From contig JANSLP010000083.1 of NCBI GenBank assembly GCA_029298735.1, forward strand, positions 1-64,000: DNA of 64,000 bases. The letters are read 5' to 3'. The DNA is from Ophiostoma sp. CBS 140.51. Taxonomy: Eukaryota; Ascomycota; Sordariomycetes; Ophiostomatales; Ophiostomataceae. The notes beneath the pieces are model-generated. The model was not told where the DNA came from and did no database searches. It saw only the letters and a list, made by a program, of their open reading frames with translations. The position numbers and the translations under genes are program-made. This document shows positions 1 to 11,800 of the stretch, piece by piece; within the stretch, counting starts at the first letter, position 1, and every line of letters starts with the position of its first letter.

Positions 1-960
1 GGCGACTAGCTAGACAGAACCCTCTGGGGAAAAAACTGTCACAGAACTAAGTGGGTGAATATTCTATTCACCGGTGCGTGTGGTAGGCCACAGGTGGCTA
101 CAGTAAAGAAAACAAATAAATGAAAGAAGGTATGATAGACAAGATAAATATGGACATAAGAAATAGTGGTGGTGCTGTCGTGTCGTTTTACGTGGGTGTC
201 GGCGACCTCTCTAGCTCCTTGGCTAGGCGGTACTCCGGGAGCCTCTCGCTTCGAATAAGCCACCGGAGGAGCGGTCGGGCCGTGAGGCCCGTCTGTAGGC
301 GGTGGTCTAGGTCCGTTGGCGTCTGTGGCCAGCCTGCCGGCTGTGTGGGTGTTGCTGTACATGATAGGAGGACGTGGGCTGGGGTCCCCTCTCCGGCACC
401 GCACCGGCACGTCGGTGAGTCGGCGGCTTGCCTCCGGAAGAGGTATGCGTTGAGGCCAATGTGACGGGTGTGGACCTGTGTGAGGAGGCTACTTTTGGCC
501 TTAGTGAGATAGAGGTGGCGGCGTCGTACAGCCTGCGACGTCCAACATGGCGTCCGTGCCGAGAGGGATTTTGCGGGGTGACCGTTGCCAGCGTCTCGTT
601 ACCAACTAGCCTTCCAACGGACGGTGACGGCAGTCCAGTCCGTCTCTTTGGGGGAAGGCGGCGGGGGTGGGGCGGGGATAGGCGCGTAGTAATTAGTAAA
701 CGGCCGGGGGTGGTGGACCGCGTTACGGACGGCTTGGGCTTTCGCCTGGTAGTCTGGCCGTGATAAGAAGGCGGCGCGGCGGTAAGCTAGGTAGAGACTT
801 AACGGTGGTATGCCTGCCTCGGAGTGGAGGAGGTAGATAGGCGTGGATCGATAGGCCCCGAGGACGGTGCGGAGGTAACCGTGGAAGATCGTGTTGAGGG
901 AGGTCGTCGGCCGGCGGTTGTCCTTCTTATGTTCTTTGATTGTTTTTGCTATGATTTATG
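1..960 (-). mobile_element. Decayed 3' part of a Tad1-like LINE (non-LTR retrotransposon)
   Basis: Translating the minus strand from about 960 down to 188 gives one reading frame of roughly 255 codons, broken by a single TAA (599-601). Seen: a GAYRSTP stretch followed by EAGIPPL, the block that follows the reverse transcriptase domain in fungal LINEs. Further on come HIGLNAYLFRR and a zinc-knuckle-like CRCGAGEGTPAHVLLSC, then a terminal LLRWLIRSERLPEYRLAKEL block ending in TAA at 188-190. This order is characteristic of the C-terminal end of Tad1/I-clade ORF2 proteins. The frame meets a stop at about 960 and continues into AT-rich DNA, so the copy is 5'-truncated as LINE insertions usually are. 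Bases 1-187 would be its 3' UTR and may continue past the left edge. The internal TAA could have come from CAA by a C-to-T change. Family assignment is from motif recognition, not a search. Confidence 0.78.
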
Positions 961-1599
961 GAAAGGAGGAAGGATACCATCCTAGTTACGAAAGTCTATT
1001 AAGAAATTTAACGACGTATTATTAAAAACTTCATCCCCTCACATGTGGGATGAGGGTAGGGTTGCAATGTGACGATGTGACGATGCACAAAAATAAAAAC
1101 ATGAGAAGCCGTGCAATGCAGCCCTTTTTCTGTCGGTAATTGTTACTAAGAAGTGAGGCTCAAAATTGTAGTATTTCCATGACCATGTGTGGTGTGTAAA
1201 ACACGGTGAAGCCCCTGGTAGCTTTGGGCTGCAAATTAGAACCCAACGACGGCCCAACGCCCACGCCAGTGCCCAAAATGCATGCATCGCCATTTCACCG
1301 TTTTCAATTGTGATAGGCCGTAGTGACTTCTCTTACCATTTTATGAAAAGGTCTTCCCGCTCCGCCTCGTCATCCACATCGATGCCGGCATGCTCTTTAA
1401 GTCACTTGATCCTTCCCGGGATCGTTGGGCACAGATGACGCAGGGACACGATGTCTTCTAGAAGTTTAACATAGACCGAATATTTATTATGAGGGTGTGA
1501 AATAATGAAGAAAAGGGCCCACCCATGCCTGACCCGATGATCGCATGCACAGCTAGAAAATACATAGAAAATAAGACACAAGGCAAACACAGCTGGAGA
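961..1599. other. Intergenic, no gene seen
   Basis: This stretch lies between the LINE relic and the 3' end of EMC2. It is moderately AT-rich at 940-1180, including A-runs near 1085 and 1550. The short open frames here have no recognisable content. It probably includes the EMC2 3' UTR at its right end. Confidence 0.6.
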
Positions 1600-2659
1600 C
1601 TATCGTACAACCGCCGCGGTCTCGCCGAACAGCAGTTCCCGTGCAGCCGCAATCTCGGCCTCGTCGTACCCGCTCCAGTGCGCCTCCTTGACCGTGTACC
1701 GCCGCACAATCTCGGACAGCTTTCCCGTCGCCAGCTGTGCCAGCCGCTCTACCGTCGCGTTGTCGGGAAGAGTAAAGTCTTCTGAGTTGGCGTCGTTCTT
1801 CTGCTTCAACCACTTACCGCTGTTCTTGAGCACAAACGACGTCACCAACTTCAGACCATAAAAACCGCGCAGGTAGTCGTCGCACAGCTCAATGCTCCGG
1901 CAGAACCGCTTCAGGGACTCGGCCGCATACTTTTGTGTCGCGGCATCGCTGCCACCGGCGGATGTCGATGCCGCCATGTACTCAATCTCGCCCAGACGCG
2001 CGTGAATGTTCCATGCATTCGGCGACAGCACCAGGACTTCTTCGAGCGCATAAATGGATTGGGCATACAGGCCCTGCTCGAGGTAGACGTCGGCCAGCTC
2101 AGCCCACGCCTCGGCGTCGGTGGGCGAGAAGTCGAGCAGCGCAATCAGGCCCGTAACAGCCTCGGCGGTCTTGCCAGTCGACCGCAGCAGTGCCACGCGG
2201 CGTTTGTGGATGGGCTAAAAGTCGACAATTAGTATCGTCTCGCAGTCGTACATTTTATCTGCCATCAAGGCTGTGTGCACCTACCACATTCGTCGCATCT
2301 TTGGCTAGAATGTCATCGTAGCTTTTGAGCACCGCCTCTAGAGCCTTGTTGTCGTTTGCCTCGGCCTCCTTGACGAGTCCCTGCAGAGCCATCACCCGGT
2401 CATTCTCGTCACCAAAGCGCTGCACCAGTCGACGGATGCATTCTTGGGCGGACTCGAGATCGCCCGTCCGCAGGCACGAAATCAGCAGGTTCTCATAGGA
2501 CAGCCAGACCTCGGGACTTTCAATGGGCGAAGCGAGCGATGCCAGGGCCGATGCGCCGACGCTCGAAGGCAGACTTTTGAGAACAGCTGGCGCGCGCTGC
2601 GACAAAGACAGCGCCTCGGCCGGCGTGAGGTGCGCCGGAGGGTGGAGGAGGGAGGCCAT
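1600..2659 (-). CDS. EMC2: ER membrane protein complex subunit 2 (TPR protein)
   Basis: EMC2 is the cytosolic TPR scaffold of the ER membrane protein complex, which inserts tail-anchored and multi-pass membrane proteins. Two exons: 2659-2285 and 2214-1600, joined across an intron (2284-2215) with donor GTAGGT and acceptor TTTTAG. They give 329 residues, the usual size for fungal EMC2. Seen: helical TPR-like pairs, for example PEVWLSYENLLISCLRTGDLESAQECIRR, and DAEAWAELADVYLEQGLYAQSIYALEEVLVLSP. The block around the exon junction reads NVPIHKRRVALLRSTGK, matching the conserved KRR-AL-R motif of the family. The start at MASLL was chosen because it is the first ATG giving a family-like N-terminus; the frame stays open upstream to 2818 but that part looks like leader. 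The gene is divergent from AP-3 delta. Confidence 0.88.
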
Positions 2660-3485
2660 CGAGTGTGGTAGTCCAAGTAGATGGGATCGAGTATTCAATT
2701 GGATGACAGGTCGGCTAAATGATCGATTCGTGGGTGTCGTCAAGATAGTCGTTGAAATTGAGATGCGTTGAGCTTGATGAAGCTTTCGCCAGTACAGAGT
2801 CGAGCTCCTTCTTAACATCTGATAGCGGTGATTAGCACACGTATCGCGATAATAGGGGGCACCTTCCCTCTAGAGTCTACAGCGCCTGTCACCGCCCAGC
2901 TAGGCGGCAGTATTCTTGGTCCGTGCGTAAAGGACAGTGCGCGCCTGCCATTTTTTGTCATGTTTGGGCGCCCATGCCACGCTAGGAGGGCCGTGCCTTC
3001 CCCCCATGCACAATGCACGCCGCACTGTCCCTCCTTCCCTTCTTACGTCGTCAACAACCAGGAATTAACGTGGGGCAGCCAGTACACAGCTCTCTAACCT
3101 CTAGACGACCCGCCATTCGGTTGATGACGAGCTACTTTGGTTTCTGCCCGGTCCACGATTGAAGGATCCCGACACATCACGCCTTTTCTCGCGACCCGAT
3201 CGACACGCGACCGCACGGATAGCCGACCTCACGCACAAACCGGCGCAGCCACGTTTTTTCTCGAGCTACCCAAAGATGCCCGCCGTTCCCGAGCTGCATC
3301 GAACTTAATTCTCCCTTTCCTAGATCACGATCCGCTTTCCACGTCCCGTGGGCGGGCATCTCCGACGACATAAAGCGGGACGACGAGAGTACGAGACCGA
3401 CACGAGAGATCAGAGATCGGAGAGATACACATACACATAGTCGGTTGTTGGGGGGCGGGAGTGCCTTCCGCCAGGCAGAGGCAAG
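2660..3485. promoter_or_regulatory. Shared upstream region of EMC2 and AP-3 delta
   Basis: This 826-bp space separates two divergent start codons and should hold both promoters and 5' leaders. The part next to AP-3 delta (3390-3485) is purine-rich with AGAGAT repeats. No factor site is assigned. Confidence 0.5.
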
Positions 3486-6400
3486 ATGTGAGTTTGCAAG
3501 ATGTATATGATATCTTCTATTTTGCCTCGTTCATGGACTGACCGACAGGTTCGAAAAATCGCTGCTCGACCTCATCCGAGGCTTGCGCCACCACAAGGGC
3601 AATGAAAAGGCCTACATACAAAACAGCCTCAAGGAGTGCCGCGCTGAGGTGCGCAGCCAGGACATGGACGTCAAGGCCACGGCTCTCCTGAAACTCGTCT
3701 ATCTCGAGATGGTCGGCCACGACATGTCCTGGGCCTCGTTCCATGTGCTCGAGGTCATGTCCTCCCAAAAACTGCATCAGAAGCGCATCGGCTACCTGGC
3801 GGCCGTGCAGAGCTTCCGGTCCGATACAGAAGTGCTGATGCTAGCCACAAATTTGCTGAAGAAAGATCTCAGTGCGACATCGCCCATCACGATCCAGCTG
3901 CCCATTGCCACGCTGCCACACATTATCACGCCCTCGCTGGCTTTGTCTGTCCTACCTGACCTGCTGCCACGACTCACGCACTCGCACCGTGTTATCCGCA
4001 AGAAGACGATAGTCACGCTTTACCGCATGGCCCTCGTCTACCCAGAAACCTTGCGAGCCGCCTGGCCGAAGATCAAGGAGCGCCTCATGGACCCGACCGA
4101 GGATCCGAGCGTCACGACTGCCATTATCAACGTCATCTGCGAGCTCGGCTGGCGTCGACCACACGACTTCTTGCCGCTCGCCCCGCGACTGTTTGAGCTG
4201 CTTGTAGGCACCAATAACAACTGGATGGCCATCAAGCTGATCAAGCTGTTTGCGACGCTAACACCGCTCGAGCCGCGTCTTGTCCGGAAACTGCTGCCAC
4301 CACTGACCGACTTTATCCGCACAACGCCCGCCATGTCTTTGTTGTACGAGTGCATCAACGGTATCATCCAGGGCGGCATTCTTGGCAGCGACGACGACTC
4401 GTCCGGCCGCGAAGAAATTGCCTCGCTTTGTGTGACGAAGCTGCGTGGCATGATGATGATTGAAAACGACACAAACTGTGAGTACATTCGTGGCCAGAAA
4501 GCTATTTGGTATATTCAGCCACTGACCTTTTAGTAAAATACGTTGCCCTCCTCGCTTTTAACAAAATCGTGGCGACACACCCGTACCTCGTGGCACAACA
4601 GGAGGACGTCATTCTTGAGTGTATCGACAGCCCGGATATTAGCATCCGTATCAAGGCGCTTGATCTTGTCCAGGACATGGTCAGCAGCGACAATTTGGTC
4701 TCGATCGTTGGCCGTCTCATGCGCCAGCTCAAACAGGCGTCCTCGGCCGAACCGGTCAGACAAGTCGAGGTGCGCCAGATGGAGTTCCGCGCCGACTCGG
4801 ACGACGAGTCCGACGGTGCGGCACGGCCGCCAGCCTCGAAAAACAAGAACCAGGAGCCGCCACTGCCCGAAGGCTACAAGATTGACGTCATCCACCGCAT
4901 CCTGGCCATGTGCTCGCAGAACAACTACAGCAACCTGACGGACTTTGACTGGTACATTGACATTCTGACACAACTGTTACGAACGGCACCTGCACCAAGA
5001 GCGGGCAACGGTGACAGCGACAACGATGCCGGTGCCAGTGCGAGCGACAGCGATGCTATCGGCGTCTTGTCCGGATCGGCCGCCGCAGCTAACATCTCCG
5101 AGAAGATTGGCAACGAACTGCGCAATATCGCAGTCAAGGTGCACGCGCTGCGTCCTGCAGCCGTTCGGGCGGCGGACGAAGTCATTGTGCAATTGAGTTC
5201 TGAGGCAGCTTCGGCAGCCGCTGTTGGTGCCCAGGTGACGTCTACTGCGCTGAAGCCGCTTGCATGGATGACTGGCGAGTACGCTCTGTACCTGCTGTCG
5301 GCCGACGACACACTCACGTGTCTCCTGCAGCTTCTGCCACGAATCCGCTTCGCTGAGGTGCTCGCAACATGTCTGCAGGCTGTCGTCAAGCTGTTTGCCT
5401 TTGTCGTCAGCGACGGCCAAGCCCACAACCTCGACCTTGGCTGGACACCAGAGCGGAAATCAAACGTCGCCTTACTGCTGGCGCGTCTCGTCCACGCTAT
5501 GGAACCCCTTGCCCAACACCCACAGCTTGAGGTGCAGGAGCGTGCCGTTGAATTTTCTGAGCTGCTCAAACTGGCGGCTGAAGCCGTCGCAGGCCAACCT
5601 GTATCGACGGACGAGGTGCAACAGGATGCCCCGTTACTACTCACAGAGGCGATTCCATCCTTGTTCCGTGGCTGGGAGCTCAACTCGGTGTCCTCTGGTG
5701 CCCAGCGTAACGTCCCGATGCCATCCGGTCTCGATTTGGACGAGCCTATTCACCCGAACCTGAACAAGCTTCTCGCAGAAGCCGACTACCTGGCAGCTTT
5801 GCCCGGTGCAGCAGCCGCATCCGCTGAAGAGGGTGAGTTCGATGCCTACTACAACAACAAGCCAGCCGCCACACACGTTTCATCAGCCGAACCAGCCATC
5901 AACCGGTTGCAGGACGTGTCCGACCCAGCAGGAGGTGCACCGGGCTCGTCATACCAGCAGCGGCCAGACGAGGAGGCGTACTTGGATGCCGACATTCTGG
6001 CCCGGAGACGCGCCGAGCGGCAGGAACGCAACCGCGACGATCCCTTTTACATTCCGTCTACAGGCAGTGTAGGCGGCCCATCACGAGACACATCGACACC
6101 GATCCACGATATTTTGAAGAATGAAAACGGCCAGGATCTGGACATTGACTCGATCCCTGTGATGCAGCTTGATTTGCAGACGCTCGGGAACAGTGGAGGT
6201 GGTGGACGGACAGCCGCTTCGTCCTTGTCGGCTGCGCAACAGCAGCAACAACAGCAGAGGCAGCAGCAAAAACCGCTGAGTGGCCGTCCCCGGATAGTCA
6301 TTGCCGCCGACGAGACGTTGAGCGGGACGAGTGGCCGCTCCACGCCGCGCAACTATGAGAGTGAAACAGGCTCCAACGACAGCAAGCAACATCGCTCCAA

Positions 6401-6896
6401 GAAGTCGGCTGCCAAGCACTCGTTGTTGCACGTCGACTCGAGCCACATCGGGTTGTTGAGTCTCGAGGATGACGGCAGCACCGCCAGTCGTGGCCCTAGC
6501 CGCAAGGCTGGCTCTTCGGGTGGTGGAAACAGCGCCTTCGACCTGGAACGCCAGAAACGGGCCGATGCCGAAATGGCCCAAGCACTCAAGGAGGTGGAGA
6601 AGCGCCGCCTCGAAATGCAGCGGGCCAACGAGCGCGTGCAGATGGCGCAGGGTGTGTCCTTGGAGGGTGCGGCAGTTGTGGCCAAGAAGCCCAAGAAAAA
6701 GAAGGCGAAGCCGGCAGAGGGTGGTGCCAACGGCAACGGCAATGGTGCTGAAAATGGAGATGATGGAGTCAAGCCCAAGAAGAAGAAAAAGGCCGTAGCA
6801 ACTGAAGGTGACGATGGTGAGCCAGTCGCCGTCAAACCGAGAAAGAAGAAGGCAAAGAAGGTGATTGACCTGCAAGAGGCAGAACCGGTTGCATAG
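3486..6896 (+). CDS. APL5: AP-3 adaptor complex subunit delta
   Basis: This is the large delta adaptin of AP-3, which sorts cargo from late Golgi/endosomes to the vacuole. Three exons: 3486-3487, 3549-4477 and 4534-6896, giving 1097 residues. The first intron (3488-3548, donor GTGAGT, branch CTGAC, acceptor ACAG) splits the start codon: exon 1 ends in AT and exon 2 begins with G, giving M-FEKSLLDLIRGLRHHKGNE, the conserved delta-adaptin N-terminus. Intron 2 (4478-4533) joins DTN to LKYVALLAFN, a well conserved adaptin junction. The HEAT-like adaptin trunk covers roughly residues 1-480. The C-terminal half is low complexity: a Gln tract (6238-6265), a coiled Glu/Arg-rich stretch near residues 980-1010, and Lys-rich KKPKKKKAK blocks to the end, as in other fungal delta adaptins. 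The annotation depends on accepting the split start codon. Confidence 0.93.
3488..3548 (+). other. Intron interrupting the AP-3 delta start codon (AT^G)
   Basis: This is a 61-bp intron with donor GTGAGT at 3488, branch-like CTGAC about 13 bases before the 3' end, and AG at 3547-3548. Splicing creates the ATG. Without it, the ATG at 3486 would run straight into TGA. Confidence 0.85.
6238..6265 (+). repeat. CAG/CAA repeat coding for poly-Gln in AP-3 delta
   Basis: An imperfect CAG/CAA run encodes about 7 Gln, Arg, then 3 Gln. It lies in the disordered C-terminal half of the delta adaptin. Confidence 0.8.
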
Positions 6897-7131
6897 TCAA
6901 AGGAGAATATGACTAAAGAGGATATACGAACGGGCGGTGAGCATAACAAAGATCTATAATGGCAATTTTGAGCATTTTCACCAGACTTTTCATGATGCAC
7001 TTTAAAAATTTACTAATTTCTATAATCCTTGGTTTGGTTTTGATTTTGATTTAAAAGATAACCCCCCAAACTCCATGCCATGACGGTTCTGTTTCCCTTT
7101 TCAGATCATTCATTACTTCTATCTCTCCCTC

Positions 7132-8849
7132 TTACGCCTCCACCACCATGGCATCGACTGCTGGTTTAACTTCCGGTACAGGGGCACCGGGTGTGACCTC
7201 CTCCAACCGGCCCCATTGAGGCTTGTTCAGAGGGGCCTCCACAACGCCCTCCGTCTTTACCTGGTAGCCACGCAAACGCGGGCGGGTCGCCCGACCGACC
7301 GGAATGTCCGTCTCGTATAGCATCTGGAACTGCCGCGCCCGCCTCCGGAAGCCAGCAATGCCTTCTTCTCCCAAAGTCTTGCGGACCCCCGCAAACAACT
7401 CGTTCATAACGTGGTGGTTGTGGATCTGCAACAGGGTCCAGGCCAACATCTCACGGGCATCGAGCAAATGGTGAATGTAGGCGCGGTGGTGGGCCGTGCA
7501 GGCGCCGCAGGGGCAACTGAGCCGCAGCGGGCGGGTGTCCGTTTTGAAGACTGGGTCGGTCAGGTCCATGGCCAGCGGTAGACGGGCACCGCTTTCATCT
7601 TGTGCCACTCTCTGCTGTTCTTCCGATCCCTCGTCGGTAGCCTCCCAACTGAAAGTATAGGACAATCCCTGTTCGGAGGCATCAGTGACGGCTGGCAGCA
7701 GCATGACATCTATGCCCAAGTCGACCTGGCGCAGAATTTGGTGTGGCGTGACGGCCGGGTGCAGCGACAGGCGCGGCAAGGGAACAAGAGAGTCGGCATA
7801 GTCGGCATGCAGATCAGGCATCAGGTCGACGTCATACACGGCCAAACCTGAGATGGTGGGCTTTGCGTTCTTGGACACATCCTCGTCCTCATCGCCCGCG
7901 CCCGCCAGCTCGGCCAGTCGGTTCAGGTACTGCCACTGCGTTGCGTACGGCACGGGCAGTGTCGGCGCGAACAGTGCAGCCCCCGTATTCTCGGCCACAC
8001 CATCTCTGTAAACCTGGTCGATCCAGTCCTCGGTCCGTTCTGCCATGCGATACGCACGCTTCGCCGACGGGTGCGGCACGGTCGCATAAGCCGCTGCCGA
8101 AGAGGTCGTGGTCGTGGAAGGCGTTGGTGAGGAGGCTCTCGCCATGTGGGTGACGGTGCCGTTGCCGTAGGTCAGGTCGGCCATGGGCACGGCAATGTCG
8201 GGCCGAAGGTTGTCAATGGCGGCATGGTAGGCGTTCAGGGTCAGCTTCTGGAAACCGGTGGAGGTGACAATGGATATGTGGCTAGGCCCGTTGCCGAGAT
8301 GTGAAGCAGCAGCTGGGTGTCGACGGGGTGCGAGGACAGATATAGAAGAAGGAGGGAGGGCGGTGAAATTGTGAAGTCTGGAAGTGGGTGACGAGGCTGA
8401 GGAAGAGGAGTCTGAGGTCGGCGTCGAGTAGATGGGCGGCACGCGGCCAGGGTGCAGCGGGATATTCTCGACGACTGACAATTAGCAGGGGTACACATCC
8501 AGATAGTCTCATGGCACAACTTACAGTCCTCCAGCGCAAAATAAGCGCCGTTGACGAGGCCGGTCCGAGCTGCATTGTCCGGCGTCACGTGCGGAACGGC
8601 ACCGCGCGATGTGACGGGGAAGAATGCCGGTGTGGCCACAGAGTTGCGGCCGGGTATCGTCAGGGTGCCGAGCCGGGGCACGGCTGACTTCCCAAGCGAC
8701 TCCTCGGCGGCCACAGCAACAGTCCCGCTGCCATTAGCAACGGAAGATGCCGCCGACTTCAAAATCCGGAAAAGTGGCGGCGGCGGCATGCTGGCCGGTG
8801 AGGATGAAGAGGAGGGGGAGGGGTCGTGTGTGCCGGCAGCAGTCGACAT
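7132..8849 (-). CDS. QTRT2: Queuine tRNA-ribosyltransferase accessory subunit 2
   Basis: QTRT2 is the non-catalytic partner of the tRNA-guanine transglycosylase that exchanges G34 for queuine in GUN-anticodon tRNAs. Two exons: 8849-8525 and 8474-7132, with intron 8524-8475 (donor GTAAGT, acceptor GTCAG), giving 555 residues and the junction YFALEDF-VENIPLHPGR. Seen: the TGT-fold N-terminus (GRNSVATPAFFPVTSRGAVPHVTPDN) and SNGPSHISIV..GFQKLTLNAY. The zinc site CPCGAC with a downstream histidine (near LLQIHNHH) lies at about residues 425-455. The start MSTAAG is the first ATG in frame. A GTG-initiated extension to 8939 is open but unlikely. The length is above that of animal QTRT2 because of Ser/Pro-rich inserts. 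The gene converges on AP-3 delta, with only 235 bp between them. Confidence 0.88.
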
Positions 8850-11800
8850 GCTCGCCAATGTGGTCGTGGGACGGGGGAAGCGGGTGGCTGTGGCGCATCG
8901 ACGCGGTGTCGTCTTACAGTCGATCGTGACGATGCACACTCAAAAATGCAACCGGCGTTGTCAAGATGCGCAAGGCTTTCAGGGAAACACCACTAAAACT
9001 TTTAGAGGGGTTCTTTCCATTGGGCCACACCTGGGCCCAGGCACCAATGCGCCAGCCAATCATACAGGGAAGGAGCGACCTCTATTGAAAATGACTAATC
9101 TCTACGTATGACCCCAGCCTTCAGGCTTTGAGGACTGGCTAATAAGAGCACCAGGACATGCATTGTTTGACTTGTATCGTTGTTCCTTACGAGCAGTCAT
9201 ACTAGATATGTTCTCTTTTTATATTTGACAGGGTTCGGAGAAATCATTTGGAGAAAACATCAACCAAGCGAGCCAAGGGTCGCTGTCGTGTGATGTAAAC
9301 TTTGGTTGTCAATATATCCGGTTGTCGTGAATATGCCCGATGGCTGCAAAAATATGACCGGTGTCTGAAGCTAAAAAACGTGGTGGAATCGGCCGATGTG
9401 CGGACTACAAGTTACGCAGTGCAATAGCCGCTCGTTCCTTCTCAGTCCAGACCCAGAACATAATTAGCCTTTCCTCTTAACTTTACGTACAAAATCTATA
9501 TCTCTGGAATCCGTAAAATGAGAGAAAATAAAGCTATCATCAAAGTGATTGTGGCTCTCTGGACTCACTCGGGACATTGCAGACCCGTCGGCCGGGCCGA
9601 CCGGCCGCTTTTTCTTTGCGATGTCGGCGGAGCTATGTGTGTGCTGAGTTGAGAGATAGACCGGTCGAGCGAGAGTGTAAATTGTGCTGATAAAATACAG
9701 CGAATGAGGCCCCTGTTTTATTTAACCGGTCTGATGGCCCAATCGGGCAACTGTGCGTGTAGGCGAGAAATAGGACGAAATGCGCATTCACACAGACAAT
9801 ACAAACAAACAAAAGACGACGACAAGATGTGATGGAAATGCATCCTCTTTTGCCAACTGTGATATATGCAAATGGCAACAGATAGATGCAAGTCTTGAGA
9901 ATATGCAACTTGAGGCAAAAGCTGAAAAAACAGCCTTACCTCACGCAATTGCGCCGATGTATCCCAAACGACATAAATCCGGTGCTTGTTGTCACTCTAC
10001 ATACATATATCCCCTCAAAATATGCACTTTGATGCAAACGGCTTTATTCCTCCTTGTTGGCCTTGACTGCTATTCGACTGCGCCGTATGCTCAGTATGCA
10101 GGACTGCAAGCCCCGACGAGAGAAATATGCTTGCCGGCCGTCTGTGCAACCTCAAACATGGCATCGTGACCAGAAAAAAAAAGAAAGAAAAAAGACGCAA
10201 GGCGAGCTGCATGGGGAGAGAGCGGTGAAGACAGAGAATGAGGAGAATGAGGAGGTGTGAATATGGGGAAGCATTGCAGACTTGGAAACATGAGAAACAT
10301 TGGCGAAGACGCAGGCCAATTCCCTGCAGCCCACGTTGCGGAAGGCAGACCTGCGTCGTGGGAAAGGGTGTGTACTCAGGAACCTTGTTATACGGTGGCA
10401 TTGCACATGTGCACACAGACACAACAAAGCTCTCACAAGGCCATTGCATACGATTTGGTTTCCCGGTTTGGGGGTCTCCTTCCGTTGTACTTGCAGTACG
10501 GAATTTGTCCGGTCTTTCTTTCCTCAACAACGCAATGGTATTTATTCACTCCGAGGAAGGCGCGCCCAAGCAGTTCATGATGTGAATTCTTTACAACTAG
10601 TATCACTCATCAACAACGACAAAATTAAAGTGTAATGACTGACAGTACGCCGTCCGGAAAGGTATTGACAAGTGGTGGCCGGAAAGCATGGCCCGGCGAT
10701 GTAGGGGCGGGAGCTCGGAGCGGGTATTGAAAACCACGTTTTGGACGAAGTAGCTGTTTTCAATAGCCGTGTCAGTGTCATCGAATGCCTTTTCGGTTGC
10801 CGCAAACGGCAAGCGCTGGCGACGGCGGATGGAGTCTAATGGCGTGCATTCTTGTACATTTAACAGTAGCTCCTCTTCGACTCCTCTTTGACAGCCCCGA
10901 CAAGCCCTGGAGAAAAGTACTCGGCCTCACTGCAGCCCCCCAAGCCCCCCTAATGCATGCCCGCCTTCCCCGTCGGAAGTCAGCCGAGTCGCTCCATCCG
11001 GCGCCCTCGTGACCCTACTTTACATGAGCTTGCTGACTCTTTTGCTCCAGGGCCAGGCAGGGGGTGGTCCGTCCGTGGGTGAGTGAGGGGGCTGCGAGAC
11101 ATTGCACATCCCATCCGGAGAAGACAGGCAGAAAAGAAGACAGAAGAAGAAAAAAAGGTCAAGCAATGAAGAATCCAGGAAGTGATAAAATGGGGAAGGC
11201 ACAAAAAGGGGGGGAGACACAGAAAGCTTCACCGCACATTTGCTATCCCACGGAGTTGGTCCGCGGTTGGGTAGTTGGGGAAGGTGCGAGCGAGCAAAGT
11301 GAGGGGGAACCGTCAACACCGTGTTCATTCTTTCTTCTTTGGGGATTCCTCAATTTCTGTTTGGTAACACATTCCCCTTGCTCCCCTTGTTTCCCTTGTT
11401 CTGGGTTGTTCCGGGGCGCGCTCCAAATAAGCAAAAAAATCGGCCACCTGACAGCTTTTTATTTTTATTTTCTTTGGCCGCCTTTTCATTTGATTTGTGC
11501 ATCTCGTACTCATACATCTGCCGTTTTTACTCCGTACAGTTTGAGATATGCCTCCTGCACGGCCGTATGCTCTTGCCATTGATTTCCTCTCCGGTGCCAA
11601 TTGCCCTTTCCTGGCAAATAACCCGGACGAAGTTGAGAAAGACGAGGAAGGAGCAAAAAGGAGAAATCTCAGAAATTTTCTCAAAAAGAACTGAATCGTG
11701 TGACCCCCACGTCGCAGTTCGCCGCCCACTCCCTGGAAAGTTTTCTTGGGAAGTTAGTGCTGCCTAGCGTCTACATTAGCCTGGTCCCTCCCCCATTTGG

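Noticed and set aside
10603..10812. 69-codon minus-strand frame in the first gene desert
   Set aside because: It is short and isolated, with no exon signals or recognisable content.
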